The position numbers and the translations under genes were made by a program. A DNA stretch of 30,790 nucleotides from an uncultured Oscillospiraceae bacterium. GTDB taxonomy: Bacteria; Bacillota; Clostridia; Oscillospirales; Acutalibacteraceae. Location of the stretch: assembly GCA_900548305.1 (NCBI GenBank), contig URJZ01000016.1:1-30790 (forward strand), given 5' to 3'. This document shows, one piece after another, positions 1-7,693 of this stretch. The first letter of the stretch is position 1; each line of letters opens with the position of its first letter. A model generated the notes under the pieces. It worked only from the letters and a program-made list of their open reading frames with translations. It did no database searches and had not been told where the DNA came from.

Positions 1-31
1 CTTCAAGAATCGCTCCTACTTCAAGCTGCAT
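1..31 (-). CDS. S1 RNA-binding domain protein (YabR-like), N-terminal fragment
   Basis: Only the first ten codons are in the window, running off the left edge. They read MQLEVGAILE, which matches the usual opening of small S1-domain proteins of the YabR type that follow divIC in sporulating Firmicutes. An AAGGAGG ribosome binding site lies at 52-46, about 14 bases before the ATG, which is rather far. The gene follows divIC by 28 bases on the same strand, so it is probably in the same operon. The family call rests on a very short peptide plus conserved gene order. Confidence 0.6.
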   Translation of the reverse strand, partial: MQLEVGAILE

Positions 32-59
32 ATTAGTACTGGTTTCCTCCTTAAACAGG

Positions 60-407
60 TTAATTACCTGCTACATTTACAAATACTCGTTCTCCGGGTT
101 TTACAAAGTCCAGACCCGTTCTGGCTAAGCGTTCAATATATTCACTATTGTCATTTATATTTGCATCTAAAGACTTTTTAATTTCGTTGTTTTTCATGTT
201 TTGTACTTGCAGCTCTTGTGTCATAGAAGTCAATTCTTCTTTTTTGCCACTAATTTGAATCTGCTGACTGATAAACACCGCAACAACATATACGGCAAAA
301 ACAGACACAGCAACTGTTAAAAAAATACTACGTTTTGATTTCTTAGTACGTTTCCGTTTTTTTCTTTTTGGTTTAGAATCTATTTCTGCCTCATAATTTT
401 GTGTCAT
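60..407 (-). CDS. divIC: DivIC/FtsB-type septum formation initiator
   Basis: Small bitopic cell-division protein, 115 aa from the start chosen here. It has a very basic cytoplasmic N-terminus (KPKRKKRKRTKK and following), one transmembrane segment (ISIFLTV-like stretch to FISQQI), then an extracytoplasmic coiled coil and the conserved C-terminal part around YIERLARTGLDFVKPGE, typical of DivIC/FtsB. In known systems DivIC partners FtsL and DivIB in the divisome. An upstream in-frame ATG at 437 exists, but the ATG at 407 has the strong AAAGGGGGT site and overlaps the end of yabQ by only 17 bases, so I prefer it. Position after yabP-yabQ is the conserved Firmicute order. Confidence 0.88.
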   Translation of the reverse strand: MTQNYEAEIDSKPKRKKRKRTKKSKRSIFLTVAVSVFAVYVVAVFISQQIQISGKKEELTSMTQELQVQNMKNNEIKKSLDANINDNSEYIERLARTGLDFVKPGERVFVNVAGN

Positions 408-948
408 CTTCCGGGATACCCCCTTTGAGCTCTTCACCAGAACCGATAAAAAAACTTTTAATTCGATTATACACTATATCTGGTGCAGGTTTCAAGGGAT
501 TTTCAATATTTCGCTCTGAATTTTTCTTTCTTTTTTTATTTTTATCATTCTTTAGCGCAATGGCAACTTTTTTCTTTTCATAAAACCTCTTAATTGGTTC
601 ACTAACATGGATTTTTAACCATAATGCAATTTTAACGCAAATACGATGAACCCATTTTGCAATACGCACAGTAATTCTTCCTAAGGTAAGAAAGTAAACT
701 GTCATGCCAATTAGTTCACCACCAATGATATAAAAGCGAATTTCACCATAATTCACTGCCAGCGCCAATAAAAAAGTAGCAAACGCAGCAGCAATACCAT
801 ATAAAATATCCTGCACATACATAGCAATTTTGCCTGTACGAAATAAAATACGGGTCACTCGGAAACCATCATAAACAACTGCCAACGCCAAACCAACCAA
901 TACCGATATACCAAGGCTTAACAGTTGCGAAGACAGAGTTACTTCCAC
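391..948 (-). CDS. yabQ: Spore cortex biosynthesis protein YabQ
   Basis: Membrane protein of 185 aa with several N-terminal hydrophobic segments (residues about 5-95) and a long, Lys-rich C-terminal tail. The sequence VVYDGFRVTR followed by a QDILYG segment is characteristic of YabQ. In Bacillus subtilis YabQ is made in the mother cell under sigma-E and is needed for spore cortex formation. Here it starts with GTG at 948, seven bases after an AGGGGTG site, and lies 12 bases after yabP, so the two are co-transcribed. The 3' end overlaps divIC. The family is confident; its molecular function is not known in detail. Confidence 0.88.
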   Translation of the reverse strand: MEVTLSSQLLSLGISVLVGLALAVVYDGFRVTRILFRTGKIAMYVQDILYGIAAAFATFLLALAVNYGEIRFYIIGGELIGMTVYFLTLGRITVRIAKWVHRICVKIALWLKIHVSEPIKRFYEKKKVAIALKNDKNKKRKKNSERNIENPLKPAPDIVYNRIKSFFIGSGEELKGGIPEDDTKL

Positions 949-960
949 AACAGTTCACCC

Positions 961-1248
961 CTATTTGAAGAGTTTCGAGAAGAATCCTGTACTTGCAGAT
1001 TGATTTTCAGAATATGATACGGAGTTAATTTCTCCATCCAGATTCATCTCTCCTGTTTCTAAATTCAATTTACTGATATGCAGTCCTTTTCCTTTAATTA
1101 CAATTTCTCCCAAATCTGTATATGCAATGATGGTGTCTTCGTCAAAACTATCTACATTGGAAACGCCAGTAGCAGTTAAGAATTTTCTGTTTTCTAAAAT
1201 TAAACTGTGAGGTGTCTTTGTACTGCTTTTTCTTTCATCTGTCATCAT
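961..1248 (-). CDS. yabP: Sporulation protein YabP
   Basis: Small soluble protein of 95 aa (94 if the second of the two adjacent ATGs, at 1245, is used). It has the YabP/YqfC-family core: H-x-LxLENRKxLxxTGVxxVxSFDEDTI, then an ILxTxxG-like beta-rich segment (IIAYTDLGEIVIKGKGLHISKLNLETGEMNLDGEI). YabP is a mother-cell sporulation protein under sigma-E control in Bacillus. A longer reading from 1287 is possible, but that ATG lies inside the probable sigma-E promoter and has no ribosome binding site, whereas GGGGGTA at 1260-1254 sits just before the ATG pair. Operon with yabQ. Confidence 0.88.
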   Translation of the reverse strand: MMTDERKSSTKTPHSLILENRKFLTATGVSNVDSFDEDTIIAYTDLGEIVIKGKGLHISKLNLETGEMNLDGEINSVSYSENQSASTGFFSKLFK

Positions 1249-1276
1249 AAAAATACCCCCAACAAATTCATACCAA

Positions 1277-1305
1277 TAAGTATGCACTTATCGGAGGCAA
1301 TATGC
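1277..1305 (-). promoter_or_regulatory. Probable sigma-E promoter for yabPQ
   Basis: On the minus strand the -35-like element GCATATTG (1305-1298) and the -10-like element CATACTTA (1284-1277) are separated by 13 bases. This is very close to the known sigma-E consensus (KMATATTK, 13-14 bases, CATACAAT). It lies about 30 bases before the yabP start. Bacillus yabP and yabQ are known sigma-E genes, so context supports it. Read by eye only. Confidence 0.65.
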
Positions 1306-1357
1306 GGTATTCCGCTATTATCTCGTACAACAATGACAATGGTTGTTTTTCTATAGT

Positions 1358-1606
1358 TTATTTTTCTTCTATAATGCGATACAAATCTGCCGCAGTATCT
1401 CTATTTGCATATTCGTTTATGGCAATGACTTCTGCTTTTATTATGCGCATGCCAAGCTGAAGTTCCAATACATCTCCGCATTTTACATCATAAGATGCAC
1501 GCGCTGTTTTTCCGTTAACCAATACTCTTCCCGCATCACAAGCTTCGTTTGCTATGGTACGACGTTTAATCAGGCGTGATACCTTTAAATATTTATCTAA
1601 TCTCAT
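1358..1606 (-). CDS. rqcP: RqcP (YabO), S4-domain ribosome quality control protein
   Basis: Small S4 RNA-binding domain protein of 82 aa. The start MRLDKYLKVSRLIKRRT and the middle GRVLVNGKTARASYDVKCGDVLEL are the standard S4 alpha-L motif. In Bacillus RqcP binds stalled 50S subunits with RqcH and supports C-terminal alanine tailing. I chose the ATG at 1606 because GGAG lies six bases before it and it gives the canonical N-terminus; a TTG four codons upstream (1618) has no spaced site. It sits between HU and yabP, as in other Clostridia, and follows the HU terminator. Confidence 0.9.
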   Translation of the reverse strand: MRLDKYLKVSRLIKRRTIANEACDAGRVLVNGKTARASYDVKCGDVLELQLGMRIIKAEVIAINEYANRDTAADLYRIIEEK

Positions 1607-1621
1607 ATCATTCTCCAACGG

Positions 1622-1666
1622 TATAAAACAAAAAATGCAGCCTTAACGGATTTGTCAGGCTACATT
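1622..1666 (-). terminator. Intrinsic terminator after the HU gene
   Basis: On the minus strand AATGTAGCCT (1666-1657) pairs with AGGCTGCATT (1643-1634), one G-U pair, then TTTTTTGTTTTAT. It lies directly downstream of the HU gene and upstream of rqcP, so the abundant HU message could be separated from the sporulation genes. Confidence 0.7.
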
Positions 1667-1685
1667 GCAAGTTTACTATTCTAAA

Positions 1686-1961
1686 TTATTTATTTGTAGC
1701 ATCTTTGAAAGCTTTACCAGCTTTGAATGCAGGTACTACAGATGCTGCGATTTTAATTTCTTCGCCGGTTCTTGGGTTTTTACCAATTTTTTCTTTACGT
1801 TCTCTAGCTTCAAATGTGCCAAAACCTACAATTTGAACTTTATCTTTGCTTGCAACGGCCTCAATAATGGACTCAATTACAGCATTTACTGCGCTGTCTG
1901 CGTCTTTTTTAGAAATCTCTGCTTTCTCTGCAACTGCAGCAACTAGTTCTGTTTTATTCAT
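1686..1961 (-). CDS. hup: HU family DNA-binding protein
   Basis: Histone-like nucleoid protein, 91 aa, full length. It has the HU/IHF pattern: MNKTELVAAVAEKAEISKKDA at the N-terminus, the VGFGTFE turn near residue 45-51, the DNA-binding arm around GKNPRTGEEIKI (residues about 60-71) and the C-terminal PAFKAGKAFKDATN. It binds and bends DNA as a dimer. The ATG at 1961 is preceded by GGGGGT. The gene follows mazG by 30 bases and is followed by its own terminator. HU inside the mazG-rqcP interval is a familiar clostridial arrangement. Confidence 0.95.
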   Translation of the reverse strand: MNKTELVAAVAEKAEISKKDADSAVNAVIESIIEAVASKDKVQIVGFGTFEARERKEKIGKNPRTGEEIKIAASVVPAFKAGKAFKDATNK

Positions 1962-1991
1962 TATTTTTTACCCCCGAAATTTTAATAAATC

Positions 1992-2798
1992 TCATTGTGA
2001 GAATTGTTCTGTTGCAACCTGATGCCAAATAGAGTCTAACTCCTGAGACGTTAAGTCTGACCAACATAGCTGTTTTTCCTGAGTATATTTCTCAACAGCA
2101 GCAAAGTAAATTATAAAGCGATTACATGCATTTGTCAAGGAATACTCCGGTTCTACTTCGCATTTTCTAGCAACATTCACTGCCGAAAACAACAAATCTC
2201 CAACTTGCTGTTCCAACAAATTACTGTCTTGCTGTTTTGACAATGTCTGTTTTACTTCCTGCACACGAGCAATTATTTGGTCTAAAGCTGCGTTTACATC
2301 CAATACATCCACGCCAACTTTTGCTGCTTTTTTCTGTACTTTATAACTGCGCATAAGGGCAGGCAATGCAACAGAAACACTCTCAAGCACCTCGGTTTGC
2401 GTTGTCTGGGATTTTGTTTTTTTCTTAATTTCATCCCAGTTAGACAAAACTTGGGCAGAATCTGTTACCTGAACATCCCCAAATACATGCGGATGACGCA
2501 CAACCAATTTTTTCGCTACGCCGTCCACTACATCGGCAAACGTAAATGTTCCTTGCTCCGCCTCTATCTGTGCATGAAACAGAACTTGCATTAAAACATC
2601 GCCCAATTCTTCCTTGAGAAGCTCTATATTATTGGTATCGATTGCTTCAACAGCTTCATAAGTTTCCTCAATTAAATTGGCGCGTACACTTTGATGTGTT
2701 TGCTCTATATCCCAAGGACAGCCTCCTGGAGCACGCAGCAATGCAATGATATGCTCTAAGTCTCCAATGGTATAACGTTCTTTTTGTTGAAAATCCAA
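1992..2798 (-). CDS. mazG: MazG-type nucleoside triphosphate pyrophosphohydrolase
   Basis: 268 aa. The MazG motif is clear near the N-terminus: LRxPGGCPWDxEQTHxSxxxxLIEETYE, then ELLKEELGDVLMQVLFHAQIE, giving the EExxE and ExxD metal ligands. A second, more divergent MazG-like repeat follows in the C-terminal half (LLEQQVGDLLFSAVNVARK). The family hydrolyses NTPs to NMP and pyrophosphate, often clearing damaged nucleotides. Unlike Bacillus YabN there is no N-terminal tetrapyrrole-methylase domain. The start is TTG at 2798, seven bases after AAAGGGAG. It lies 44 bases after the flippase gene on the same strand. Confidence 0.92.
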   Translation of the reverse strand: MDFQQKERYTIGDLEHIIALLRAPGGCPWDIEQTHQSVRANLIEETYEAVEAIDTNNIELLKEELGDVLMQVLFHAQIEAEQGTFTFADVVDGVAKKLVVRHPHVFGDVQVTDSAQVLSNWDEIKKKTKSQTTQTEVLESVSVALPALMRSYKVQKKAAKVGVDVLDVNAALDQIIARVQEVKQTLSKQQDSNLLEQQVGDLLFSAVNVARKCEVEPEYSLTNACNRFIIYFAAVEKYTQEKQLCWSDLTSQELDSIWHQVATEQFSQ

Positions 2799-2842
2799 GT
2801 CTAGACTCCCTTTGCAAAAGATTGTGTTTACATTGGCCTATT

Positions 2843-4603
2843 TTACATGATAAGCCGATGTTTTTCAAGTATTTTTACAAGTTTTTGACCTTTTGGAAAC
2901 ATTAATACATCGTCTTTATATAAAGCTCTTAAACACAGCAGAGAGACAATATAAATGAAAACCGCAATGAATACCGCAATTCCCGTAGCAAGAGCGTCCG
3001 GCATAAACTTTTTCATAGAAAAACAGGAAAAATATGCCGCTATACAACAGAACATAGAAGCAATCGTTGGTTTTGTAAAAACAGAATGAACTTTCAAGTG
3101 TATTTTTGTTTCTTTGCAAAGGAAATAATATGCTGAAATCGTAATAAATACATAACAAACCAAAGTTCCTATGCCTGCTCCCAAAATATTAATTTCAGGA
3201 ATACCGGTTAGTACATAGTTTAACCCTATTTTTAATCCCAAACCAACACACAGTAGCTTTACAGGCAAATCTACACGTCCAACCGCTTGCAGCATACTGA
3301 AAATAGGCGTGCTTAACGAAGCAAAAATAGCTGCAACACCCATAACTGCCAATGTACGTGAGGTAATGGGAATGGATGCTTTGGCGCCGAATACCGCCTG
3401 ACTGACAGGACCCGATAATACGCTTAAACCTAAACCGGCAGGGATACTGAACAATGCAGTCATACGCAGTACAGAAGAAATACTTTTTTGTAATTCACTT
3501 CGGCTTCCGCACATCCATGCTGACGTAACACTTGGTAAAGCACTAATACCAAATGCTTGTGTGATTCCCGGAACCAACATAAACAATGCCAACGCTTGAG
3601 AATAACAGCCAAATAAAAAGTTGGAAACTGTTCCTGTTGCTATTTTAACCTCTAAATCCGGTATCATACCTTGATACATCGCAAGAAGCGGTTCCGGATG
3701 AAACGACATAATATGATTAATTCTCGTCTGAAGAAATGTAGTATCCACCAATGCAGCAACATTTACAGCCAACGCTCCAATTCCAATGGGAATTGCCATT
3801 TTGATTAATCTTCCCACAATGCTCTTCCTATCAGTACATGGCGGAGAACATTGCAATTCACTGCATGTAATGCTGTCACCTTTTCTTTTATGACGAATCC
3901 AAAGATAAAAGAAACTCGCAAAAGAACCTATCGTTACACCAAATACCGCAGCGGCAGCCGTATAGGGCAGCAACGCACTTTTAGCAAACGCCTCTGAAGT
4001 AACTTGCTGTCCCCATACGGTTCCTGAGCTATAAAACTCTCCCATACCAAGACGAAATACCAAATAAGCAGCCGATAGTCCAACCAGCAATTTAAAAATA
4101 GCTTCCATTACTTCTGAAATTGCTGTTGGATACATATTACTCATACCTTCATAGTAGCCACGATAAACAGAGGATAAGCAGCTGAATAAAATAGCAGGCG
4201 CAAGGCAAAACATGGCTGGCAATGCTCCGCCGTTTCCAATGGCACTGACATAAAGCGGTGCGGATATTATCATCACAGCAAGCCCAAGTCCACCTGTAAT
4301 TAAAAATATAGGAATAGATAATTTGTGGATTCTTCGTACATCGGCATATCTTCCACATGCCAAGTTTTCAGAAACCATTCTTGCAATGGCAATGGGAAAT
4401 CCTGCGGTTGCCAAACTATGGATAGGGCTGTAAAAATGGTACGCTGTATTAAAATAACCCAATCCTTCTTCTGTGATAATCCAAGTAAGCGGTATTTTAA
4501 ACATAGCGCCGATTAATTTTACCAAAATCATGCTGACAGTTAAAATCAAAGCGCCATGTAAAAAACTTTGACGTTTTCTTTTTTGATGATTACGTGGCTG
4601 CAT
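2843..4603 (-). CDS. SpoVB/YabM-family polysaccharide (lipid II-type) flippase
   Basis: Polytopic membrane protein, 586 aa, with about 14 hydrophobic segments and the MOP-superfamily opening HGALILTVSMILVKLIGAMFKIPL. The motifs GYFNTAYHFYSPIHSLATAGFPIAIARMV and SSVYRGYYEGMSNMYPTAISE are typical of the SpoVB/YabM/MurJ-like branch. Family members move lipid-linked glycan precursors across the membrane; SpoVB is needed for spore cortex. Which substrate is used here cannot be told. It heads the mazG-HU-rqcP-yabPQ-divIC block, the place of yabM in Bacillus, and is preceded by a sigma-E-like promoter. The ATG at 4603 has a GAGG site unusually far upstream (about 15 bases). Confidence 0.85.
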   Translation of the reverse strand: MQPRNHQKRKRQSFLHGALILTVSMILVKLIGAMFKIPLTWIITEEGLGYFNTAYHFYSPIHSLATAGFPIAIARMVSENLACGRYADVRRIHKLSIPIFLITGGLGLAVMIISAPLYVSAIGNGGALPAMFCLAPAILFSCLSSVYRGYYEGMSNMYPTAISEVMEAIFKLLVGLSAAYLVFRLGMGEFYSSGTVWGQQVTSEAFAKSALLPYTAAAAVFGVTIGSFASFFYLWIRHKRKGDSITCSELQCSPPCTDRKSIVGRLIKMAIPIGIGALAVNVAALVDTTFLQTRINHIMSFHPEPLLAMYQGMIPDLEVKIATGTVSNFLFGCYSQALALFMLVPGITQAFGISALPSVTSAWMCGSRSELQKSISSVLRMTALFSIPAGLGLSVLSGPVSQAVFGAKASIPITSRTLAVMGVAAIFASLSTPIFSMLQAVGRVDLPVKLLCVGLGLKIGLNYVLTGIPEINILGAGIGTLVCYVFITISAYYFLCKETKIHLKVHSVFTKPTIASMFCCIAAYFSCFSMKKFMPDALATGIAVFIAVFIYIVSLLCLRALYKDDVLMFPKGQKLVKILEKHRLIM

Positions 4604-4639
4604 ACAAACACATCCATTCCTCTTTCAAATACTATGAAT

Positions 4640-4668
4640 GTTATATGATTGCATTGTCCCTCTTATGC
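4640..4668 (-). promoter_or_regulatory. Possible sigma-E promoter for the flippase gene
   Basis: Minus-strand GCATAAGA (4668-4661), 13 bases, CATATAAC (4647-4640). Spacing is identical to the yabP promoter and the -10 keeps the CATA core, but the -35 is poorer. It is about 37 bases before the ATG. Confidence 0.42.
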
Positions 4669-4711
4669 CAAAGACAACCTATTTTCGCCATAGTCACCCT
4701 AGAAAAGAGAA

Positions 4712-4739
4712 TAAAAAAGAGAGGATACTCTCCTCTCTT
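4712..4739 (-). terminator. Intrinsic terminator of the zinc-ribbon gene
   Basis: Minus strand: perfect nine-base stem AAGAGAGGA/TCCTCTCTT (4739-4731 with 4725-4717), five-base loop, followed by TTTTTTAT. It closes the gene at 4759-5268. Confidence 0.85.
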
Positions 4740-4758
4740 CACATGAATGGGAATCCAA

Positions 4759-5268
4759 TTATGCTTGTGGATTCTCGTTTTGTTTTTCTGTTTGCTCCTG
4801 TGCCGGTTGTTCTTGTTGTGCTTGCTCTTGCTGCTGTGGTTCAGTCTCTGCATGACATCCGCAGCTGCAACCGCCTTGTGCAGCATAAGCATCATCCTGA
4901 GGTACTTCGTGCACCAATTTTTCTCCGCACTGGCTGCAGAAACCTGCAGTTTTTGGATTTGGTTCTCCGCATCTTGTGCAGAAGGTTTTGTTGCTCATTT
5001 TGGACAGTTGCTCATTGACCTCATCCAATTCATCATATTTTTCATTGATTAGAATGATGATGTCATCAATTTCTTCTGTAGAATCAATGCCTTGTTTGCG
5101 TGATTCATAAACAGCTCTGCCAAGCGCTTCATAATTTCTTTTAATGTCACTGTTTAGGTCTACTGCTTGTAATTTCAATTTAGAAGTATCAACCAGCTCG
5201 CCTGTTTTTTTACCAACAACATTAGCAGCCTGTTTTGCGTTTGACACAATATTTTCAAATAGTCCCAT
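4759..5268 (-). CDS. Zinc-ribbon protein with coiled-coil N-terminus and Gln/Glu-rich tail
   Basis: 169 aa, not assigned to a known function. Residues 1-90 are helical and amphipathic (FENIVSNAKQAANVVGKKTGELVDTSKLK, then a predicted coiled coil to about residue 90). A zinc ribbon follows: FCTRCGEPNPKTAGFCSQCGEKL, ligands C97, C100, C111, C114. A second small cluster CSCGCH (C134, C136, C138, H139) could bind another metal. The last 30 residues are mostly Gln, Glu and Pro. Similar helix-plus-zinc-ribbon proteins are common in Clostridia and are generally uncharacterised. AAGGAG precedes the ATG. It is monocistronic, with a strong promoter and its own terminator. Confidence 0.8.
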   Translation of the reverse strand: MGLFENIVSNAKQAANVVGKKTGELVDTSKLKLQAVDLNSDIKRNYEALGRAVYESRKQGIDSTEEIDDIIILINEKYDELDEVNEQLSKMSNKTFCTRCGEPNPKTAGFCSQCGEKLVHEVPQDDAYAAQGGCSCGCHAETEPQQQEQAQQEQPAQEQTEKQNENPQA

Positions 5269-5319
5269 AATATTTCTCTCCTTGTATGATAAATAGTTTT
5301 AATTCCTTTTTCTACCTAT

Positions 5320-5348
5320 ATTATAACACAAAAAAAATTGCTATGCAA
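5320..5348 (-). promoter_or_regulatory. Sigma-A promoter of the zinc-ribbon gene
   Basis: Minus-strand TTGCAT (5348-5343), 17 bases, TATAAT (5325-5320), with TGT immediately before the -10 (extended -10). The inferred start is about 45 bases before the ATG. The rest of 5349-5535 is AT-rich and shows no gene or convincing terminator for hemZ. Confidence 0.8.
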
Positions 5349-5535
5349 TTTCAAAGAACTCTTATAATGTTCAAAATTTCGAATATGAAAAGACGTCCCT
5401 TTTAATGTTTATTTTGCTACTGTTACAAGGCCGGTATTACATTAAAATTGCGTTGCAATCTTTAACTTATCCATGCTAAAACAATATAAGTCAAATTTGT
5501 AAAATACAATCTATGACACTTTACGAAAATTGAAA

Positions 5536-7032
5536 TCAATTTGTTGATGGTGTAGAAGAAAGCAGAAATTCTTTATAGATAGATTTTACTTTTTCTTTCC
5601 TATCTAGCATTTCTTGATAACGGTCAATATATTCATACGGAAATTTAAAATTAAATATTCTTTGCAGTTCATCCTTATAGGGATGTTTTATTTTTGATAC
5701 TGCACCTGCGCCGCAAGCCAAAATAGTATGACTTTCATCCATAATATAAACATTATAATAATTTTCATACCCCGGTTTCGCCCATCCGGTATTCTCCAAG
5801 TTGCCAACCATCCGACTTTGACGATACAAGTAATACGGAATATAATTTTGTTCCGTCAGTACCGTATCCACATAATCCAACATTTGACTAGCACCTTCAC
5901 CATCATTGATAAAATGTACTTTACCATTTTTATTAATATTGGAGGAGCGTTTTAATGATAACGTATGTACAGTAATACTTTCCGGATGTAACGCAACAAC
6001 ACCATCCAGTGTATTGCGAAAACTGTCCACACTGTCCCCTGCCAATCCAACAATCAAATCCATATTGATATTGTCAAAACCATGTGCTCTTGCCAAATGA
6101 AATGCATCCAATGTTTGCTGTGTGGTGTGATCTCTTCCAATCATTTTCAACACTTCATCATTTAATGTTTGAGGATTGATACTAATTCTGGTAATGCCGC
6201 GTTCTTTCATTGCCTGCAATTTGTCAGCCGTAATCGTATCCGGACGACCTGCTTCCACTGTAAATTCACGGCATGTACTCATATCGAAATGCGTATTCAC
6301 CGTATCAATGATTTGTCCTAGCTGCTGTGCATTCAGCGTAGTAGGTGTTCCGCCCCCCATATACACGGTTTCCAATCTCAAATTGCATGCTTTTGCAACT
6401 TCTGCAGTATATTCCAATTCTTTGCAGAGTAAATCTACATACTGCGGAATGAGTTTACCTGTCTTTTCCGTGGACTGCGCCACAAAAGAACAATACGCAC
6501 AACGCGTCGGACAAAACGGAATTGAAATATATAGGCTGAACGACTCCGGCTTAGAATCAGCCAAAATAGGCTGTTCATGCTGCATAGTACGGACACTCAA
6601 TGCTGTTTTCTCTTGAGAAACATGTAAACTGTTTAAAAAATAGTCTGCAGCTTTAGACTGTCCCATTTCCGCTGTCAATTTTCTAAGCAGTTTAATGGGA
6701 CGTACCCCGATTAATACGCCCCATTTGGGACGATATCCTGTCAATTCTACCAAAATATCATATAACAGTACGGCCATTGCCAAACCGCATTGACGTTCAA
6801 AATCAGGTTCATCCAAAGAGAATGTTCCTCGTTTTTCTGCAAAACGATTCTCTATTTTTACAGAAACGTGTAAATGAGCCTCTCCATTTTCCTCTTTGTA
6901 ACCTGTGTAGACCAATAAGCTGTCATCATGTCCGTTTTCGTAGACAGCAGTTACTTTTTCATAAGGAAAAAAGATATCACAAAGACTTTCCATTTCATAA
7001 AGATATGAATGTCCATCAATAACCAAAATCAT
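5536..7032 (-). CDS. hemZ: HemZ-type radical SAM oxidase (coproporphyrinogen III dehydrogenase family)
   Basis: 498 aa. The N-terminal 165 residues form the HemZ-specific region (KWGVLIGVRPIKLLRKL). The radical SAM core begins at YISIPFCPTRCAYCSF, with the 4Fe-4S ligands C174, C178 and C181, and the SAM-binding YMGGGTPTTL follows near residue 224. FTVEAGRPDT and NMDLIVGLAGDS are further HemN/HemZ family motifs. HemZ is described as an oxygen-independent coproporphyrinogen oxidase in Bacillus, but many clostridial homologues lie in genomes without full heme pathways, so substrate is uncertain. The ATG at 7032 overlaps the MBL-fold gene by 17 bases, so the two are translationally linked. Last gene of the recJ operon. 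Confidence 0.88.
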   Translation of the reverse strand: MILVIDGHSYLYEMESLCDIFFPYEKVTAVYENGHDDSLLVYTGYKEENGEAHLHVSVKIENRFAEKRGTFSLDEPDFERQCGLAMAVLLYDILVELTGYRPKWGVLIGVRPIKLLRKLTAEMGQSKAADYFLNSLHVSQEKTALSVRTMQHEQPILADSKPESFSLYISIPFCPTRCAYCSFVAQSTEKTGKLIPQYVDLLCKELEYTAEVAKACNLRLETVYMGGGTPTTLNAQQLGQIIDTVNTHFDMSTCREFTVEAGRPDTITADKLQAMKERGITRISINPQTLNDEVLKMIGRDHTTQQTLDAFHLARAHGFDNINMDLIVGLAGDSVDSFRNTLDGVVALHPESITVHTLSLKRSSNINKNGKVHFINDGEGASQMLDYVDTVLTEQNYIPYYLYRQSRMVGNLENTGWAKPGYENYYNVYIMDESHTILACGAGAVSKIKHPYKDELQRIFNFKFPYEYIDRYQEMLDRKEKVKSIYKEFLLSSTPSTN

Positions 7033-7657
7033 CTGTATTGCCCTTCATAAATGGATTTGTATTTCTTTCGTAATCCAGTGTTGTGGAATCTCCATGAGCT
7101 GGAAACACTGCATAGTTGCCTTCCAACTCAGCTACTTTTTGTACGGATTCCATCATTTTTTCAGGATCGGAAGTTGGGAAATCGGTTCGTCCAATGGAAC
7201 CTTTGAAAATGGTGTCACCGCTGAAAATAGCATCTTTTGCAATCAAACAGCTGCTTCCTATGGTATGACCCGGCGTATGCAAAACGCGAAAAGTCAAATT
7301 TCCAATCTGAATCTTATCGCCGTCATGGAACAATACATCCGGTACAAACGGATCGCATTGACGTTCCGCAATCACCGTTGATAAATTCAAACGGCTATCG
7401 GTTGCAAAATCCTGTTCCAATTCATGCATATAGATTTTAGCGCCTGTCATATCCTGAACTGTTTTTACCCCCATAATATGGTCAAAATGTCCGTGGGTTA
7501 ATAAAATCGCGTCCATTTTTTTTAATTCTTTTATTTTTTCAAACAGCTCATCTGAAATAAAGCCGGGGTCAATCACTGCTGAAATACCTGTCTCCTCATC
7601 CGTTACAATGAAACAGTTTGTCGGCAGCATTCCGCCGGTAATCTCTTGAATTTGCAT
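7016..7657 (-). CDS. MBL-fold metallo-hydrolase (YqgX/glyoxalase II-like)
   Basis: 213 aa metallo-beta-lactamase-fold hydrolase. The metal site is intact: THGHFDH (H55, H57, D59, H60), HTPGHTIGS, FSGDTIF and PAHGDSTT. The single compact domain without a C-terminal glyoxalase II substrate domain is like Bacillus YqgX, a low-molecular-weight-thiol glyoxalase II candidate. Substrate cannot be read from sequence. AAGGAATT precedes the ATG. It lies 36 bases after relA and overlaps hemZ, and relA-MBL-hemZ adjacency is common in Clostridia. Confidence 0.88.
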   Translation of the reverse strand: MQIQEITGGMLPTNCFIVTDEETGISAVIDPGFISDELFEKIKELKKMDAILLTHGHFDHIMGVKTVQDMTGAKIYMHELEQDFATDSRLNLSTVIAERQCDPFVPDVLFHDGDKIQIGNLTFRVLHTPGHTIGSSCLIAKDAIFSGDTIFKGSIGRTDFPTSDPEKMMESVQKVAELEGNYAVFPAHGDSTTLDYERNTNPFMKGNTDDFGY

Positions 7658-7693
7658 ATTGATAATTCCTTTCTGAAAAGAGGCTTATATACT

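Noticed and set aside
5330..5360. Plus-strand TATAAT near 5353 as a promoter
   Set aside because: No good -35 at 16-18 bases and no plus-strand gene downstream; it is part of an AT-rich spacer.
6176..6616. Plus-strand open frame of 146 codons opposite hemZ
   Set aside because: Shadow of the radical SAM core including the Cys motif; no independent coding signal.
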